Assembly: GCF_036014115.1 (NCBI RefSeq)
Contig: NZ_CP107913.1
Span: forward strand, 8,822,501 to 8,886,500
Length of the DNA stretch: 64,000 bases
Source: Streptomyces sp. NBC_00448
GTDB lineage: Bacteria > Actinomycetota > Actinomycetes > Streptomycetales > Streptomycetaceae
Direction: 5' to 3'
The position numbers and the translations under genes are program-made. Positions 26,703 to 35,576 of this stretch are shown here, in pieces. The first letter of the stretch is position 1. Each line of letters starts with the position of its first letter. The notes beneath the pieces are model-generated. The model was not told where the DNA came from. It worked only from the letters and a program-made list of their open reading frames with translations, and searched no databases.

Positions 26703-26745
26703 CGCACGGTCCGCCACCAGGCATCGCCCGGTGGCGGACCGTGCG
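26703..26745 (+). terminator. padR terminator hairpin
   Basis: Perfect 16-bp stem (26703-26718 with 26730-26745) with an 11-nt loop, 41 nt after the PadR stop and upstream of the convergent lacI-type gene. Confidence 0.8.
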
Positions 26746-26836
26746 TGCGAGGAACACCGGCCGCTCCGGCCGCCCGCGGACGGCGGGTGACCGGAGCGGC
26801 CGGTGGCATGCCGGGCGGACGCCGCCCGCCGCGCCG

Positions 26837-26919
26837 GAGTTGCGCTCCCGCGCCCGAGTTGCGCTCCCGCCCCCCGGTTGCGCTTCCGTCCCCGAGCTGC
26901 GCTCCCGCGTCCGAGCTAC
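26837..26919. repeat. Imperfect tandem repeat of about 20 bp, four units
   Basis: Four diverged units of the form GAGTTGCGCTCCCGCGCCC run from 26837 and end at the stop codon of the LacI gene (26916-26918). No open frame uses them plausibly. Confidence 0.6.
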
Positions 26920-27938
26920 GCGCGGCTCGAGCCGCGGATCAGCAGCCGGGTCGGCACGATGTACGAGTGGACGAGGTCCTTGGGCCGGCCGGGGTCGGCG
27001 TCCAGCAGGCTGCGCAGGGCCGCGACCGCGGCCTCGCCCAGGGCGCGCTGGTCCTGCGCGACCGTGGACAGCGCGGGCCGGACCAGCGAGGCGGCGTCGA
27101 TGTCGTCGAAGCCGACCACCGCCAGGTCCCGCGGCACCGACAGCCCCGCGTCCGCCGCCGCGTGCATCGCGCCGATCGCCATCTGGTCGCCGGCCGCGAA
27201 GATCGCGGTCGGCGGCTCGGCGAGGGCGAGCAGACCGCGGGCCGCCGCCTCGCCGCTGGCCAGGAAGAAGTCCCCCTCGACGACGTACTCGTCGGGCACC
27301 GGCAGGCCCAGCCGCTCGCACGCCCGCCGATAGCCGGTCAGCCGCTCGGCCGCCGGCGGCAGGTGCAGCGGGCCGGTGACGGTGGCGATCCTGCGGTGTC
27401 CCCACTCGTACAGGTGCTGGACGGCGGCCGCCGCGCCCGCCGCGTTGTCGGAGCTGACCCGGACCGTACGCGGCCCGGTGAACGCGGTGTCGATGCCCGC
27501 GCAGGGCACCGTGGAGGCGGCCAGCGCGCGCAGGCAGCGGTCGTCCGGGGGAGTGGTCAGCACGATGACACCCTCCAGGTTGTGCCGCTGGACCGCCTGG
27601 AGGTACGCCCCGTCGGGCTCCTCGGCGCCCGCGGTGGTGAGCAGCATCAGGTGGTAGTCCGCCTCGGACAGGGCGGTGCGCACGGCACTGAGCAGGCCGA
27701 GCAGGAAGGGGTTGTGCAGGCCCTGCGCCTCCTGCCCGCTGTCCCAGATCAGCCCGATCGTGTCCGAGCGGCGCCGTACCAGGGTGCGGGCCGGCTCGTT
27801 GGGCGCGTACCCCAGTTCCAGGGCCAGTTGGCGTATCCGCGCACGGGTGGCCTCGCTGACCTCGGCCCGGTCGTTGAGCGCCCGCGAGACGGTGGCGGTC
27901 GACACACCGCTGCGGCGGGCGAGTTCACGGATGTTCAC
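26916..27938 (-). CDS. LacI-family transcriptional regulator
   Basis: 340 aa. The N-terminal LacI helix-turn-helix is NIRELARRSGVSTATVSRAL (residues 2-21). A periplasmic-binding-protein-like sugar domain follows (about 60-335), with DTIGLIWDSG, GVIVLTTPPDDR, and the C-terminal VVGFDDIDAASLVRPALSTV. GTG 27938. It is divergent from the secreted GH3 enzyme at 28186, with an operator-like GAAAGCGCTC word between them. It most likely represses that gene until an oligosaccharide is bound. The effector is unknown. Confidence 0.93.
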   Translation of the reverse strand: MNIRELARRSGVSTATVSRALNDRAEVSEATRARIRQLALELGYAPNEPARTLVRRRSDTIGLIWDSGQEAQGLHNPFLLGLLSAVRTALSEADYHLMLLTTAGAEEPDGAYLQAVQRHNLEGVIVLTTPPDDRCLRALAASTVPCAGIDTAFTGPRTVRVSSDNAAGAAAAVQHLYEWGHRRIATVTGPLHLPPAAERLTGYRRACERLGLPVPDEYVVEGDFFLASGEAAARGLLALAEPPTAIFAAGDQMAIGAMHAAADAGLSVPRDLAVVGFDDIDAASLVRPALSTVAQDQRALGEAAVAALRSLLDADPGRPKDLVHSYIVPTRLLIRGSSRA

Positions 27939-28024
27939 GAGGTACCCGTTCTGCGCGAGTTGGACAGGGGCGGTCCGTCGGACGGATTGTCTGTGCGTGC
28001 GCTGTGCGTGGTCGTGCTGACGTG

Positions 28025-28040
28025 CGGGAAAGCGCTCCCG
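28025..28040. promoter_or_regulatory. LacI-type operator candidate
   Basis: CGGGAAAGCGCTCCCG contains the AGCGCT centre and GGGA/TCCC arms (imperfectly spaced) found in actinobacterial LacI/CebR sites such as TGGGAGCGCTCCCA. It lies between the divergent regulator and glucosidase genes. Confidence 0.6.
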
Positions 28041-28185
28041 CCAGGGTGGGGCACAACAATGCCCTGCGTACAGTCTTGACGATCTGTGAGCGTGGGGGAC
28101 AGACTTCCGGCCGATCGGAATCGTTTACGGCACCAACGGTCCCGCGACGCCGGGGCCGCCCCCCAACAGGAACGGGACTCCTGCG

Positions 28186-30471
28186 ATGCCAACGAACGCA
28201 CGAAGACTGAGTCTCAGAGGGTTGCTGACCCTCGCCACCGCGGCCGCCTGCGTGGCGGCGGTCGCCTCGGCGCCGGCCCAGGCCGGAGACAACCCGACCT
28301 ACACCAACCCCAACGCGCCGATCGACGTGCGCGTCAACGACCTGCTGCACCGGATGACGCTGGACGAGAAGATCGGCCAGATGGACCAGATCTCGGTGGT
28401 CAACATGCAGGGCGACTGCCAGTGGAGCGGCGGCGACTTCACCGAATCCTGCCTGCACGACGTGCTGCTGAAGAACGCGGCCGGCTCGGTGCTCTCCGGC
28501 GGCGGCGCCGGCCCGTCGGTCAACACCCCGGAGAACTGGGCGAAGATGGTCAACACCGTCCAGCAGTACGCGGTGAAGAACTCCCGGCTGCACATCCCGA
28601 TCATCTACGGCGTGGACGCCGTGCACGGCCACAACAACGTGCTGGGCGCGACGATCTTCCCGCAGGAGATCGGCATGGGCTCTACCTGGGACCCGTCGCT
28701 GGTCAAGGCGGCCGGGGCGAGCACCGCCCGCGCGGTGGCCGCCACCGGCATCGACTGGAACTTCGCGCCGGTCACCGACATCGCCCGCGACCAGCGCTGG
28801 GGCCGCTACTACGAGACGTACGGCGAGGACCCGCTGCTGTCCGGCACGCTCGCCGCCGCCGCGGTCCAGGGCATCCAGGGCGCGGGAGGCGCGAAGGACG
28901 TCGCGGCCACCGTCAAGCACTTCGCCGGCTACGGCGAGCCCGGCAACGGCCACGACCGCGTCCCCGGCGACGTGTCGATGCGCTACCTCCAGGACACCCT
29001 GCTGCCCTCCTACCAGCAGGCCATCGACGCCGGTGCGAAGTCCGTGATGGTCAACTCCGGTGCCATCAACGGCATCCCGGCCACCGCGTCGCATTACCTG
29101 CTCACCGACGTGCTGCGCAAGCAGTGGGGCTTCAAGGGCGTCGTGGTCAGCGACTGGGCCGACGTGCGCGCGCTCCAGACCTCCTACCACCTCACCGCGG
29201 ACTACCCGGCCGCGATCGCCAAGGCCGTCAACGCCGGTCTGGACATGGCGATGGAGCCGTACGACGCGCAGGGCTGGAGCGACGGCCTGAAGACCGCGGT
29301 CCAGCGCCACCTGGTCTCCGTCGCCCGGATCGACCAGTCGGTCAAGCGCATCCTGACGCTGAAGTTCCGGCTCGGCCTGTTCGAGCACCCGTACGTGGAC
29401 GCGTCGAAGGCCGACTCCCGGGTGATCGGCGCCGACACCGGCCTCGCCCGGCAGGCCGCCGACGAGTCCCAGGTGCTGCTGCGCAACGACGGCGGGGTGC
29501 TGCCGATCTCGTCGAAGGCGAAGAAGATCGTGGTGGCCGGCTCCTACGCCGACGACATCAACGACCAGGTGGGCGGCTGGACGGTCGGCTGGCAGGGCGT
29601 GCCCGACGGCGTCACCCTGCCCGGCACCACCGTGCTGCAGGGCATCGAGAAGGCCGCGCCGTCCGGTACCCAGGTCGTGCAGGCCAAGACCGCCGACGAC
29701 GCCGTCACCCAGGCGAAGGACGCCGACCTGACCGTGGTGGTGGTCGGCGAGAAGGCGGCGGCCGAAGGCAGCGCGGACAGCCCGCGGCCCGAACTCACCC
29801 CCGATCAACAGGCGTTGGTGAAGTCGCTGAAGGCCACCGGGAAGCCCGTGGTCACCGTGGTGCTCGCCGGGCGGCCGCTGGTGCTCGGCGACGCCGACGG
29901 CACCCAGGGGCTGCTGATGTCGTGGCTGCCCGGCACCGAGGGCGGAAACGCCGTCGCCGACGTGCTGTTCGGGAAGACCGACCCCAGCGGGCGGCTCAAC
30001 GCCTCCTGGCCGAAGGACATCGGGAACGAACCGATGTACTACCAGCAGCTCCCCGGCACCAACGCCGGTCCGGAGTCCTCCTACGACGCCGCCTACCCCT
30101 TCGGCGCCGGACTGTCCTACACCACCTACACGTTCGACTCGGTCAAGGCCGCATCCGCCACCGCGCGCACCAAGGACACCGTGAAACTCGCGGTCCACGT
30201 CTCCAACACCGGCAGCCGCGCGGGCGATCTGGTGGTGCCGGTCTACGTCGCGCAGCCGTCCAGCGACGTGCTCTCCCCGTCCCGCAAGCTGGTCGCGTTC
30301 ACCAAGGTGCACCTCGACGCGGGCCAGTCCCGTACGGTCTCGCTCAGCGTCCCGCCGAGCGAACTGGCCGTCACCCCGGGCGACATCGACGGCGCGGGTC
30401 CGCGGCAGGTGGCGCCCGGGACGTACGTCTTCACCGCGGGCACGCAGACGGCGACGGTCACGCTGAGATGA
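28186..30471 (+). CDS. Secreted glycoside hydrolase family 3 beta-glucosidase
   Basis: 761 aa. Signal peptide 1-33 (basic start, hydrophobic LLTLATAAACVAAVASA, cleavage near AQA). The N-terminal (beta/alpha)8 GH3 barrel spans about 45-385, with the nucleophile Asp323 in GVVVSDWADV. The C-terminal alpha/beta sandwich (about 420-640) is followed by a fibronectin-III-like domain (about 675-755). It should release glucose from the non-reducing end of beta-glucans outside the cell. No lipobox is seen, so it is probably released. The divergent LacI regulator indicates sugar-induced expression. Confidence 0.93.
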   Translation: MPTNARRLSLRGLLTLATAAACVAAVASAPAQAGDNPTYTNPNAPIDVRVNDLLHRMTLDEKIGQMDQISVVNMQGDCQWSGGDFTESCLHDVLLKNAAGSVLSGGGAGPSVNTPENWAKMVNTVQQYAVKNSRLHIPIIYGVDAVHGHNNVLGATIFPQEIGMGSTWDPSLVKAAGASTARAVAATGIDWNFAPVTDIARDQRWGRYYETYGEDPLLSGTLAAAAVQGIQGAGGAKDVAATVKHFAGYGEPGNGHDRVPGDVSMRYLQDTLLPSYQQAIDAGAKSVMVNSGAINGIPATASHYLLTDVLRKQWGFKGVVVSDWADVRALQTSYHLTADYPAAIAKAVNAGLDMAMEPYDAQGWSDGLKTAVQRHLVSVARIDQSVKRILTLKFRLGLFEHPYVDASKADSRVIGADTGLARQAADESQVLLRNDGGVLPISSKAKKIVVAGSYADDINDQVGGWTVGWQGVPDGVTLPGTTVLQGIEKAAPSGTQVVQAKTADDAVTQAKDADLTVVVVGEKAAAEGSADSPRPELTPDQQALVKSLKATGKPVVTVVLAGRPLVLGDADGTQGLLMSWLPGTEGGNAVADVLFGKTDPSGRLNASWPKDIGNEPMYYQQLPGTNAGPESSYDAAYPFGAGLSYTTYTFDSVKAASATARTKDTVKLAVHVSNTGSRAGDLVVPVYVAQPSSDVLSPSRKLVAFTKVHLDAGQSRTVSLSVPPSELAVTPGDIDGAGPRQVAPGTYVFTAGTQTATVTLR

Positions 30472-30647
30472 GCGGCGTGCGGTGATCGGTGTGCGCTGAT
30501 CAGTGTGTCGCGATCGGTGTGCGCGGCAGCGGACTCCGGTGATCGGCACCCGTTGCGCCGGGCCGTGGGCGGGGCAACCCGTCCGCGGCCCGGCGCTGGT
30601 GTGTGATGGACGCTGTCGGGTGCACGCGACAGCGGGAAGGGCGCGGT

Positions 30648-31391
30648 ATGGAGGGGCGGATGGAGAGCGGTGGTGGCGGCAACGACTCCGGCTCGGGCTC
30701 CGGGGCCGGGGCCGGGCGGCGCGCGGACGAGGCGCTGCTCGCCCGTACCCGGGCCGCGCCCGTGCTCGCCGGGCCGCTGCCGCACCTCGATCCGGCGGCC
30801 GTGCCCGACGCCCCGGGGCCGCTGTTCGCGCAGTGGCTGGACGCGGCGCTGACCGGCGCGGTGCCCGAACCGCACGTCATGACGCTCAGCACGGCAGCAG
30901 CCGACGGCACGCCCAGCGCCCGCGTGCTGATCCTGCGCGGCATCGACACCGCCGACTGCGCCTACGACTTCGCGTCCGACTCCCGCAGCCGCAAGAGCCG
31001 CGACCTGGCCGCCAACCCGCGTGCCGCGCTGACCTGGTACTGGCCCGCGCAGGGCCGGCAGATCCGGATGGCGGGACCGGTCGGCGTGCTCGGCCCCGAC
31101 GCCACCGCCCGCGACTTCCTCGGCCGCGGCGAGCACGCGCGCGCGGCCGCGTTCGCCGGCCCGATGAGCGCGCCGCTGTCCGGGCCGGACCAGTACGACG
31201 AAGCACTGCGGGCCGCCCGCGAGCTGGTCGCCGCCGAGCCGGACCGGGTGCCCGCCACGCACACGGTGTACCGACTACGGGCGGCCGAGGCGGAGTTCTG
31301 GCAGGCCGACCCGGCGCATTTCCACGTACGGGTGCGGTACGAACGCCGGGCGGCGGGGGAGGGCTGGGCGCGCACGCTGCTGTGGCCGTGA
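30648..31391 (+). CDS. Pyridoxamine 5'-phosphate oxidase family protein (PdxH-like)
   Basis: 247 aa. An N-terminal Gly/Ser-rich tail (1-30) precedes the FMN-binding split barrel (about 60-160): PHVMTLSTAAADGTPSARVL, then SRSRKSRDLAANPRAALTWY. The C-terminal PdxH-type dimerisation segment ends VRVRYERRAAGEGWARTLLWP (given by region about 227-247). The C-terminal pattern R-L-x-P is close to PdxH. Whether it makes PLP is uncertain because several streptomycete paralogues exist. ATG 30648 has GGGAAGG at 30634-30640. Confidence 0.82.
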   Translation: MEGRMESGGGGNDSGSGSGAGAGRRADEALLARTRAAPVLAGPLPHLDPAAVPDAPGPLFAQWLDAALTGAVPEPHVMTLSTAAADGTPSARVLILRGIDTADCAYDFASDSRSRKSRDLAANPRAALTWYWPAQGRQIRMAGPVGVLGPDATARDFLGRGEHARAAAFAGPMSAPLSGPDQYDEALRAARELVAAEPDRVPATHTVYRLRAAEAEFWQADPAHFHVRVRYERRAAGEGWARTLLWP

Positions 31392-31550
31392 CCGCGCGCG
31401 AGCCGACGCCGGGACAGCCGTTCCCTGGGGCGTCAACGCCCCGACCAGCGGCTTCCGGATGATCGGCTTCCGGATCGGGGCGGGCCGATGGGGCTCGGCA
31501 GCGGCGGCGTTCGAGGTGACGCTGCTGTCGGGGACTGCCATCATGTCCTG

Positions 31551-32633
31551 ATGCGGTCAACTCAGGTGCGGAGCGGCGGGGTCGGGCTCGCACTGCTGTC
31601 CGCCGTGGCCTTCGGAGGTTCCGGGGTGGCGGCGAAGCCCCTCATCGAGGCCGGGTTCGAACCGCTGCACGTGGTGTGGATGCGGGTGGCGGGCGCCGCG
31701 CTGGTGCTGCTGCCCGTCGCGGTGCGGCACCGCCGACTTCCGCTCCAGCGGCCCGGGTTGGTGATCGGCTTCGGGCTGCTCGGCATCGTCGGCGTCCAGG
31801 CGCTGTACTACCTGGCGATCGCCCGCATACCGGTCGGCGTGGCCATCCTCGTGGAGTACCTCGGCCCGGCGCTGCTGCTTGGCTGGGTGCGGTTCGTGCA
31901 GCGGCGGAAGGTGCGGCGTGCCGCGGTGGTGGGCGTGGTCCTCGCGGTCGGCGGCATGTGCTTCGTGGTGGGGATCTGGTCCGGGTTCGCCTTCGCGCCG
32001 GTCGGCCTGCTCTGCTCCTTCGGCGCAGCCTGCTGCCAGGTCGCGTACTTCGTACTGGCCGACCACGGCGCGCAGGACGGCTCGGCCGCGTCGCCGGGGT
32101 CCCCGGACCGCGAGCGCGCGGGCGACGGGCTTGACGACGGGCTCGTGGACGGGCTCGGGGACGGTTCCGACGGCGGGGGAGCCCCGGACCCGGTCGCGGT
32201 GATCGCGCACGCGCTGCTGTTCGGCACCGCGTCCCTCACCCTGGTCGCACGCCCGTGGGACATCGCCTGGACGTCCCTCGCCCACCAGGTGCCGCTCGGC
32301 GACGCGGACGTTCCCGGAATCCTGCTGGTGGGCTGGATCGTGCTCGTCTGCACGGTCGTGTCGTACCTGACCGGCGTGATGGCCGTACGGCGGCTCAGCC
32401 CGCAGATCGCCGCGGTCGTCTCCTGCGTCGAGGCCGTCGTCGGCGCGGTGCTGGCCTGGTTCCTGCTCGGCGAGCACCTGGGCACCCCGCAGTTGTTCGG
32501 CGGCGCGCTCGTGCTGGCCGGTGCTTTCGTGGCGCAGACGGCCCTGCCCGCGGCAGCGGGGGAGCCCGCCCCGGCCGCGTCCCCGACGGCTCCGGAACCC
32601 TGCGTCGAGCCGGATCTGGCGCCCCGGCGGTAG
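31551..32633 (+). CDS. EamA (DMT superfamily) transporter, RhtA-like
   Basis: 360 aa with ten predicted membrane helices in two EamA repeats (about 12-150 and 165-325). The repeats are separated by an unusually long hydrophilic Asp/Gly-rich loop (about 185-225, DDGLVDGLGDGSDGGG). Each repeat ends in the family EYLGPA or EAVVGA motif. DMT proteins of this type export amino acids or other small metabolites. ATG 31551 is adopted as the start of the first helix region. There is no Shine-Dalgarno site, which suggests a leaderless message. Confidence 0.85.
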   Translation: MRSTQVRSGGVGLALLSAVAFGGSGVAAKPLIEAGFEPLHVVWMRVAGAALVLLPVAVRHRRLPLQRPGLVIGFGLLGIVGVQALYYLAIARIPVGVAILVEYLGPALLLGWVRFVQRRKVRRAAVVGVVLAVGGMCFVVGIWSGFAFAPVGLLCSFGAACCQVAYFVLADHGAQDGSAASPGSPDRERAGDGLDDGLVDGLGDGSDGGGAPDPVAVIAHALLFGTASLTLVARPWDIAWTSLAHQVPLGDADVPGILLVGWIVLVCTVVSYLTGVMAVRRLSPQIAAVVSCVEAVVGAVLAWFLLGEHLGTPQLFGGALVLAGAFVAQTALPAAAGEPAPAASPTAPEPCVEPDLAPRR

Positions 32634-32722
32634 CGCCCCGCGACCTGGGGCGGTGCGGTCAGGGCGGTCAGCGCGGGCGGGCAGAGGCTCGACGCGCGGC
32701 GGGTCCCGGCTTCCGGTGGGGG

Positions 32723-32918
32723 CTAGGGCCTGTCGTGTGGATCTCCGTGGGTGAAGGAGCGGCGTCCGGTGAGTGCAGTTGCAAGGCGGAGGAGGGAGAC
32801 GACGCGGTGGGGGTGCCCCCACGCCCCCGGCCGTGGGGGAGTCGGCGACCGACGAGAACGCGGCAGATGCGCGTGCCGGATGCCGCGACGCCGCGGAGAT
32901 CCACACGACAGGCCCTAG
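32723..32918. mobile_element. MITE-like element with perfect 25-bp terminal inverted repeats
   Basis: Positions 32723-32747 and 32894-32918 are exact reverse complements (25 of 25). Both ends begin CTAGGGCCTGTCG. The 146-bp interior has no transposase and contains a G/C-rich hairpin (GGGGGTGCCCCC). It looks like a short non-autonomous element. I recall similar interiors repeated in other streptomycete genomes, which a search would settle. CTAG at both ends may include the target duplication. Confidence 0.75.
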
Positions 32919-32927
32919 GGTGGGGAC

Positions 32928-32963
32928 ATGCACCTGACTGTTCTTCCGCCTCCCGCCGCCTGA
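32928..32963 (+). CDS. Possible leaderless leader peptide MHLTVLPPPAA
   Basis: An 11-codon frame starting at ATG 32928 ends in PPPAA, a sequence prone to ribosome pausing. TAGGGT lies 6 nt upstream, so the ATG would be at the transcription start. It sits at the right edge of the MITE and 122 bp before the EamA gene at 33085. A regulatory role is speculation. Confidence 0.25.
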   Translation: MHLTVLPPPAA

Positions 32964-33084
32964 CGCGGGCGGCGTGGACCCGGTAACGGCTCGTCGAGGC
33001 GCCGGTAGGCCCCGTACGGCCATGTGTGCTGCCCGCAGACGGTGACGTTCGTTTCTCAACTCACCTTTTCGGCGGGAGACTCCC

Positions 33085-34146
33085 TTGTCACGTTCGCAGG
33101 TTTCGGCTGCCCGGATCACGTCCGGGCAGGGGTTGTTGTATGTGGTGTTCGCGGCGACCGCGTGGGGCACGGCGGGCGCCGTCGCCGCGGTCCTCTACCG
33201 CGGGAGCGGCCTCGGCCCGCTCGCGCTGACGTTCTGGCGGGCCGCGGGCGGCTTCGTCCTGCTGCTGGCGGCCCGCAGGCTGCGCCCGGGTGCGGGTGCG
33301 GGTGCGGGTGCGGGTGCGGGTGCCGGTGCCGGTGCCGGTACGGCCGTACGGCCCGTCCTCGCCGCGGTGCCGGCGGCGCCCCGGTGGGGCCGGTTCGTCC
33401 GGATCGCCGTGACCGGCGCGGGGCTCACCCTCTTCCAGGTCGCGTACTTCTGCGCGGTGCGCTCGACCGGGCTCGCCGTCGCCACGGTGGTCACGCTGGG
33501 CTCGGGCCCGGTGCTGATCGCGCTGGTCGCCCGGGCGGCGATGGGCGAACGCATCGGCCGGGGCGGCGCGGTCGCGGTGGCCGGGGCGCTCGCCGGGCTG
33601 GCCGTGCTGGTGCTCGGCGGCGGTGGCACGCAGGTGCGGCCGGCCGGGGTGGTCCTGGCGGTGCTGTCGGCGGCCGGGTACGCCGGGATCACGCTGCTGA
33701 CCCGGTGGCACGGCAGCCGCGGGGCGGCGGGCGACCCGCTGACCACCTCGCTGTGGTCGTTCGGGATCTGCGCGGTCGTGCTGCTGCCGGCCGCCTGGTC
33801 GGAGGGGCTGCTGCCGCACGCCGAACACCTGGGCCGCACGCTCGCGTTGCTCGGCTATCTCGCCTCCGTGCCGACCGCGTTCGCCTACGCGCTGTACTTC
33901 GCGGGGGCGGCCGTGCTGCGCGCGGCGACGGTCTCGGTGGTGGCGCTGATCGAGCCGGTCTCGGCGGCCGCCCTCGCGGTCACCCTGCTCGGCGAGCGGC
34001 TGACCGCCGCCACCCTGGCCGGGACGCTGGTGCTGCTGGCGGCGGTCGGGGTGCTGGCCTGGGAGGAGGCGCGGCAGCAGCCCGCAGGCTCCGGTCCGGC
34101 GGGTCCGGCGGGCCCGGCCGTGCCATCCGGGCCGTCAGTCGGCTGA
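33085..34146 (+). CDS. EamA (DMT superfamily) transporter
   Basis: 353 aa with ten predicted helices in two EamA repeats (about 13-165 and 185-325). After the second helix there is a (Gly-Ala)n stretch, residues about 69-86, encoded by nine 6-bp units (33289-33342). TTG 33085 is the start, with GGGAG 6 nt upstream. Pro/Gly-rich C-terminal tail. Substrate unknown, probably amino acid or metabolite export. Its 3' end overlaps the convergent PaiB-type gene by 12 bp. Confidence 0.85.
   Translation: MSRSQVSAARITSGQGLLYVVFAATAWGTAGAVAAVLYRGSGLGPLALTFWRAAGGFVLLLAARRLRPGAGAGAGAGAGAGAGAGTAVRPVLAAVPAAPRWGRFVRIAVTGAGLTLFQVAYFCAVRSTGLAVATVVTLGSGPVLIALVARAAMGERIGRGGAVAVAGALAGLAVLVLGGGGTQVRPAGVVLAVLSAAGYAGITLLTRWHGSRGAAGDPLTTSLWSFGICAVVLLPAAWSEGLLPHAEHLGRTLALLGYLASVPTAFAYALYFAGAAVLRAATVSVVALIEPVSAAALAVTLLGERLTAATLAGTLVLLAAVGVLAWEEARQQPAGSGPAGPAGPAVPSGPSVG
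33289..33342. repeat. Hexanucleotide repeat GGTGCG/GGTGCC x9 within a transporter gene
   Basis: Five GGTGCG units, three GGTGCC units and one GGTACG run without interruption. Unit gain or loss keeps the reading frame and only changes the Gly-Ala linker length. Confidence 0.85.
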
Positions 34147-34779
34147 CAGCTGGCGCAGCTGGTGGGCTCGCGCGGCCGCGTCGCCGGGAGCGGCGCGGCC
34201 GGCGAGCAGGCCGGTGACGCGGTGCCGTACCTCCTCGGGCTTGTTGCCGCCGTACTTGAACTTGGCCCGCACCTGCGTGACGTCGATCCGCACCCCGCGG
34301 ATGCCGGCGAGCATGCGGCCGAACGGCTCCTGGCCGGGCGCGACCCGGGCGGTGCCGCCGTCGGGCTGGAAGTGGGCGACCTGGCGCCGGAGCAGGTCGG
34401 CCTTGACCTGCGGGTCGTCCAGGATGTGGGCGGTGCCCAGGAGTTGGACGGCGGCGTAGAAGCTGGTCGGGGTGCCGTACTCGGAAGGGTCACCGGGCGC
34501 GGCGTGCCAGGGGCCGGGGACGAAGGTGTAGTCGTCCACGACGCTGAGGGTGACCTGGGGCGCCGCCTCCAGCGCGTGCCACAGCGGGTTGGGCCGGGCC
34601 AGGTGCAGCAGCACCTCGCCGTGCGCACCGGGCGCCGGGTCGTACACGAAGTGGGCGGGCTGGACGAAGGGCGGCTCGCCGTCGAGGCCGTTCACCGCGA
34701 ACTGGCCGAAGTCGTGGGCGGCCAGCCACTGCTGCCACTCGGCGTCGTCGGTGGCCGCGTCCCAGGGGTGGATCAGCAT
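34135..34779 (-). CDS. PaiB family FMN-binding protein
   Basis: 214 aa, the usual PaiB length. N-terminal WDAATDDAEWQQWLAAHDFG, then split-barrel segments with HFVYDPAPGAHGEVLLHLAR and YGTPTSFYAAVQLLG. Then LAGIRGVRIDVTQVRAKFKY and a C-terminal helix. Bacillus PaiB is described as a negative regulator of sporulation genes and is FMN-binding in structure. ATG 34779 overlaps the stop of the upstream PNPOx gene by 7 bp, so the two are translated together. Confidence 0.85.
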   Translation of the reverse strand: MLIHPWDAATDDAEWQQWLAAHDFGQFAVNGLDGEPPFVQPAHFVYDPAPGAHGEVLLHLARPNPLWHALEAAPQVTLSVVDDYTFVPGPWHAAPGDPSEYGTPTSFYAAVQLLGTAHILDDPQVKADLLRRQVAHFQPDGGTARVAPGQEPFGRMLAGIRGVRIDVTQVRAKFKYGGNKPEEVRHRVTGLLAGRAAPGDAAARAHQLRQLSAD

Positions 34780-35534
34780 GCGGCGGGGTCCTTCCGGTCG
34801 GCGCCGCGCGGGCCGGCGGGCGCGAGGTAGCCGGGCAGGGGCGCGGACGGCGCCTGGTAGCCGGCCGGCACGGGCGCGGCGTAGGCGGGCGCGACCGGGA
34901 CCACGCCGGCCCAGTACGGCAGGTCGAGGTCCTCCGGCTCGTCGTTGGGCCCGCCGGTGCGCATCTTCGCCGACACCTCGCGCAGGTCGAGCCGGATCAC
35001 GGCGGTGGCGGCCAGTTCCTTCGCGTTGGCCCGGCGGGAGTCGTCGGCCCGGCCGGGCACGGCCTGCTCCACGATCGCGTCCAGCGCCAGGGCCCGCTCC
35101 TGCGGGTCGGTCACCTGGTGGGCGGTGCCGTGCACCACCACGGACCGGTAGTTGATCGAGTGGTGGAACGCCGACTTCGCCAGCACCAACCCGTCGACGT
35201 GCGTCACCGTCACGCACACCGCGAGCCCCGGGTCGCGGCGCGCGCCCCGCAGCGGCCGTGAACCCGTCGACCCGTGCACGTACAGCCGCTCGCCGCTGCG
35301 CGCGTACAGCGTCGGCAGCACCACCGGCGCGCCGTCGCGGACGAAGCCGAGGTGGCAGAGGTAGCCCTCGTCGAGGATGGCGTGCACGACGGCGCGGTCG
35401 TACGAGGCGCGGTCCGCGGAACGGGTCGGGACGGTGCGGTCGGTGGTGGGGTACGGCGGCGGTGCGGGCACGGCCGGCTGTGCGGGCTGCTGCGGTGGCG
35501 GGGGTGCGTCGGGGGTGGCCGGTGTGGCGGGCAT
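34773..35534 (-). CDS. Pyridoxamine 5'-phosphate oxidase family protein
   Basis: 253 aa. A Pro-rich N-terminus (1-30) and a Pro/Ala-rich C-terminus (about 205-253) flank a flavin split-barrel domain (about 45-190), containing YLCHLGFVRDGAPVVLPTLY, HGSTGSR and KSAFHHSINYRSVVVHGTAH. This matches the FMN-dependent nitroreductase/PNPOx-like group seen beside regulators. ATG 35534 is preferred because the 18 upstream codons lie in the promoter. It is transcribed divergently from the MocR regulator and is the most likely target of it. Confidence 0.85.
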   Translation of the reverse strand: MPATPATPDAPPPPQQPAQPAVPAPPPYPTTDRTVPTRSADRASYDRAVVHAILDEGYLCHLGFVRDGAPVVLPTLYARSGERLYVHGSTGSRPLRGARRDPGLAVCVTVTHVDGLVLAKSAFHHSINYRSVVVHGTAHQVTDPQERALALDAIVEQAVPGRADDSRRANAKELAATAVIRLDLREVSAKMRTGGPNDEPEDLDLPYWAGVVPVAPAYAAPVPAGYQAPSAPLPGYLAPAGPRGADRKDPAAC

Positions 35535-35550
35535 GGCGCGATCCTTTGAA

Positions 35551-35576
35551 CTAGTGCATAATATTGTTTGTGCTAG
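35551..35576. promoter_or_regulatory. MocR operator/promoter region
   Basis: CTAGTGCA and TGTGCTAG flank an AT-rich core (TAATATTG), forming an imperfect dyad (35551-35576). TAATAT inside could be a -10 for the rightward gene. It lies between the divergent PNPOx and MocR genes. Confidence 0.5.

Noticed and set aside
26837..26919. Possible CRISPR array
   Set aside because: Units are about 20 bp, adjacent without spacers, diverged, and there are no cas genes.
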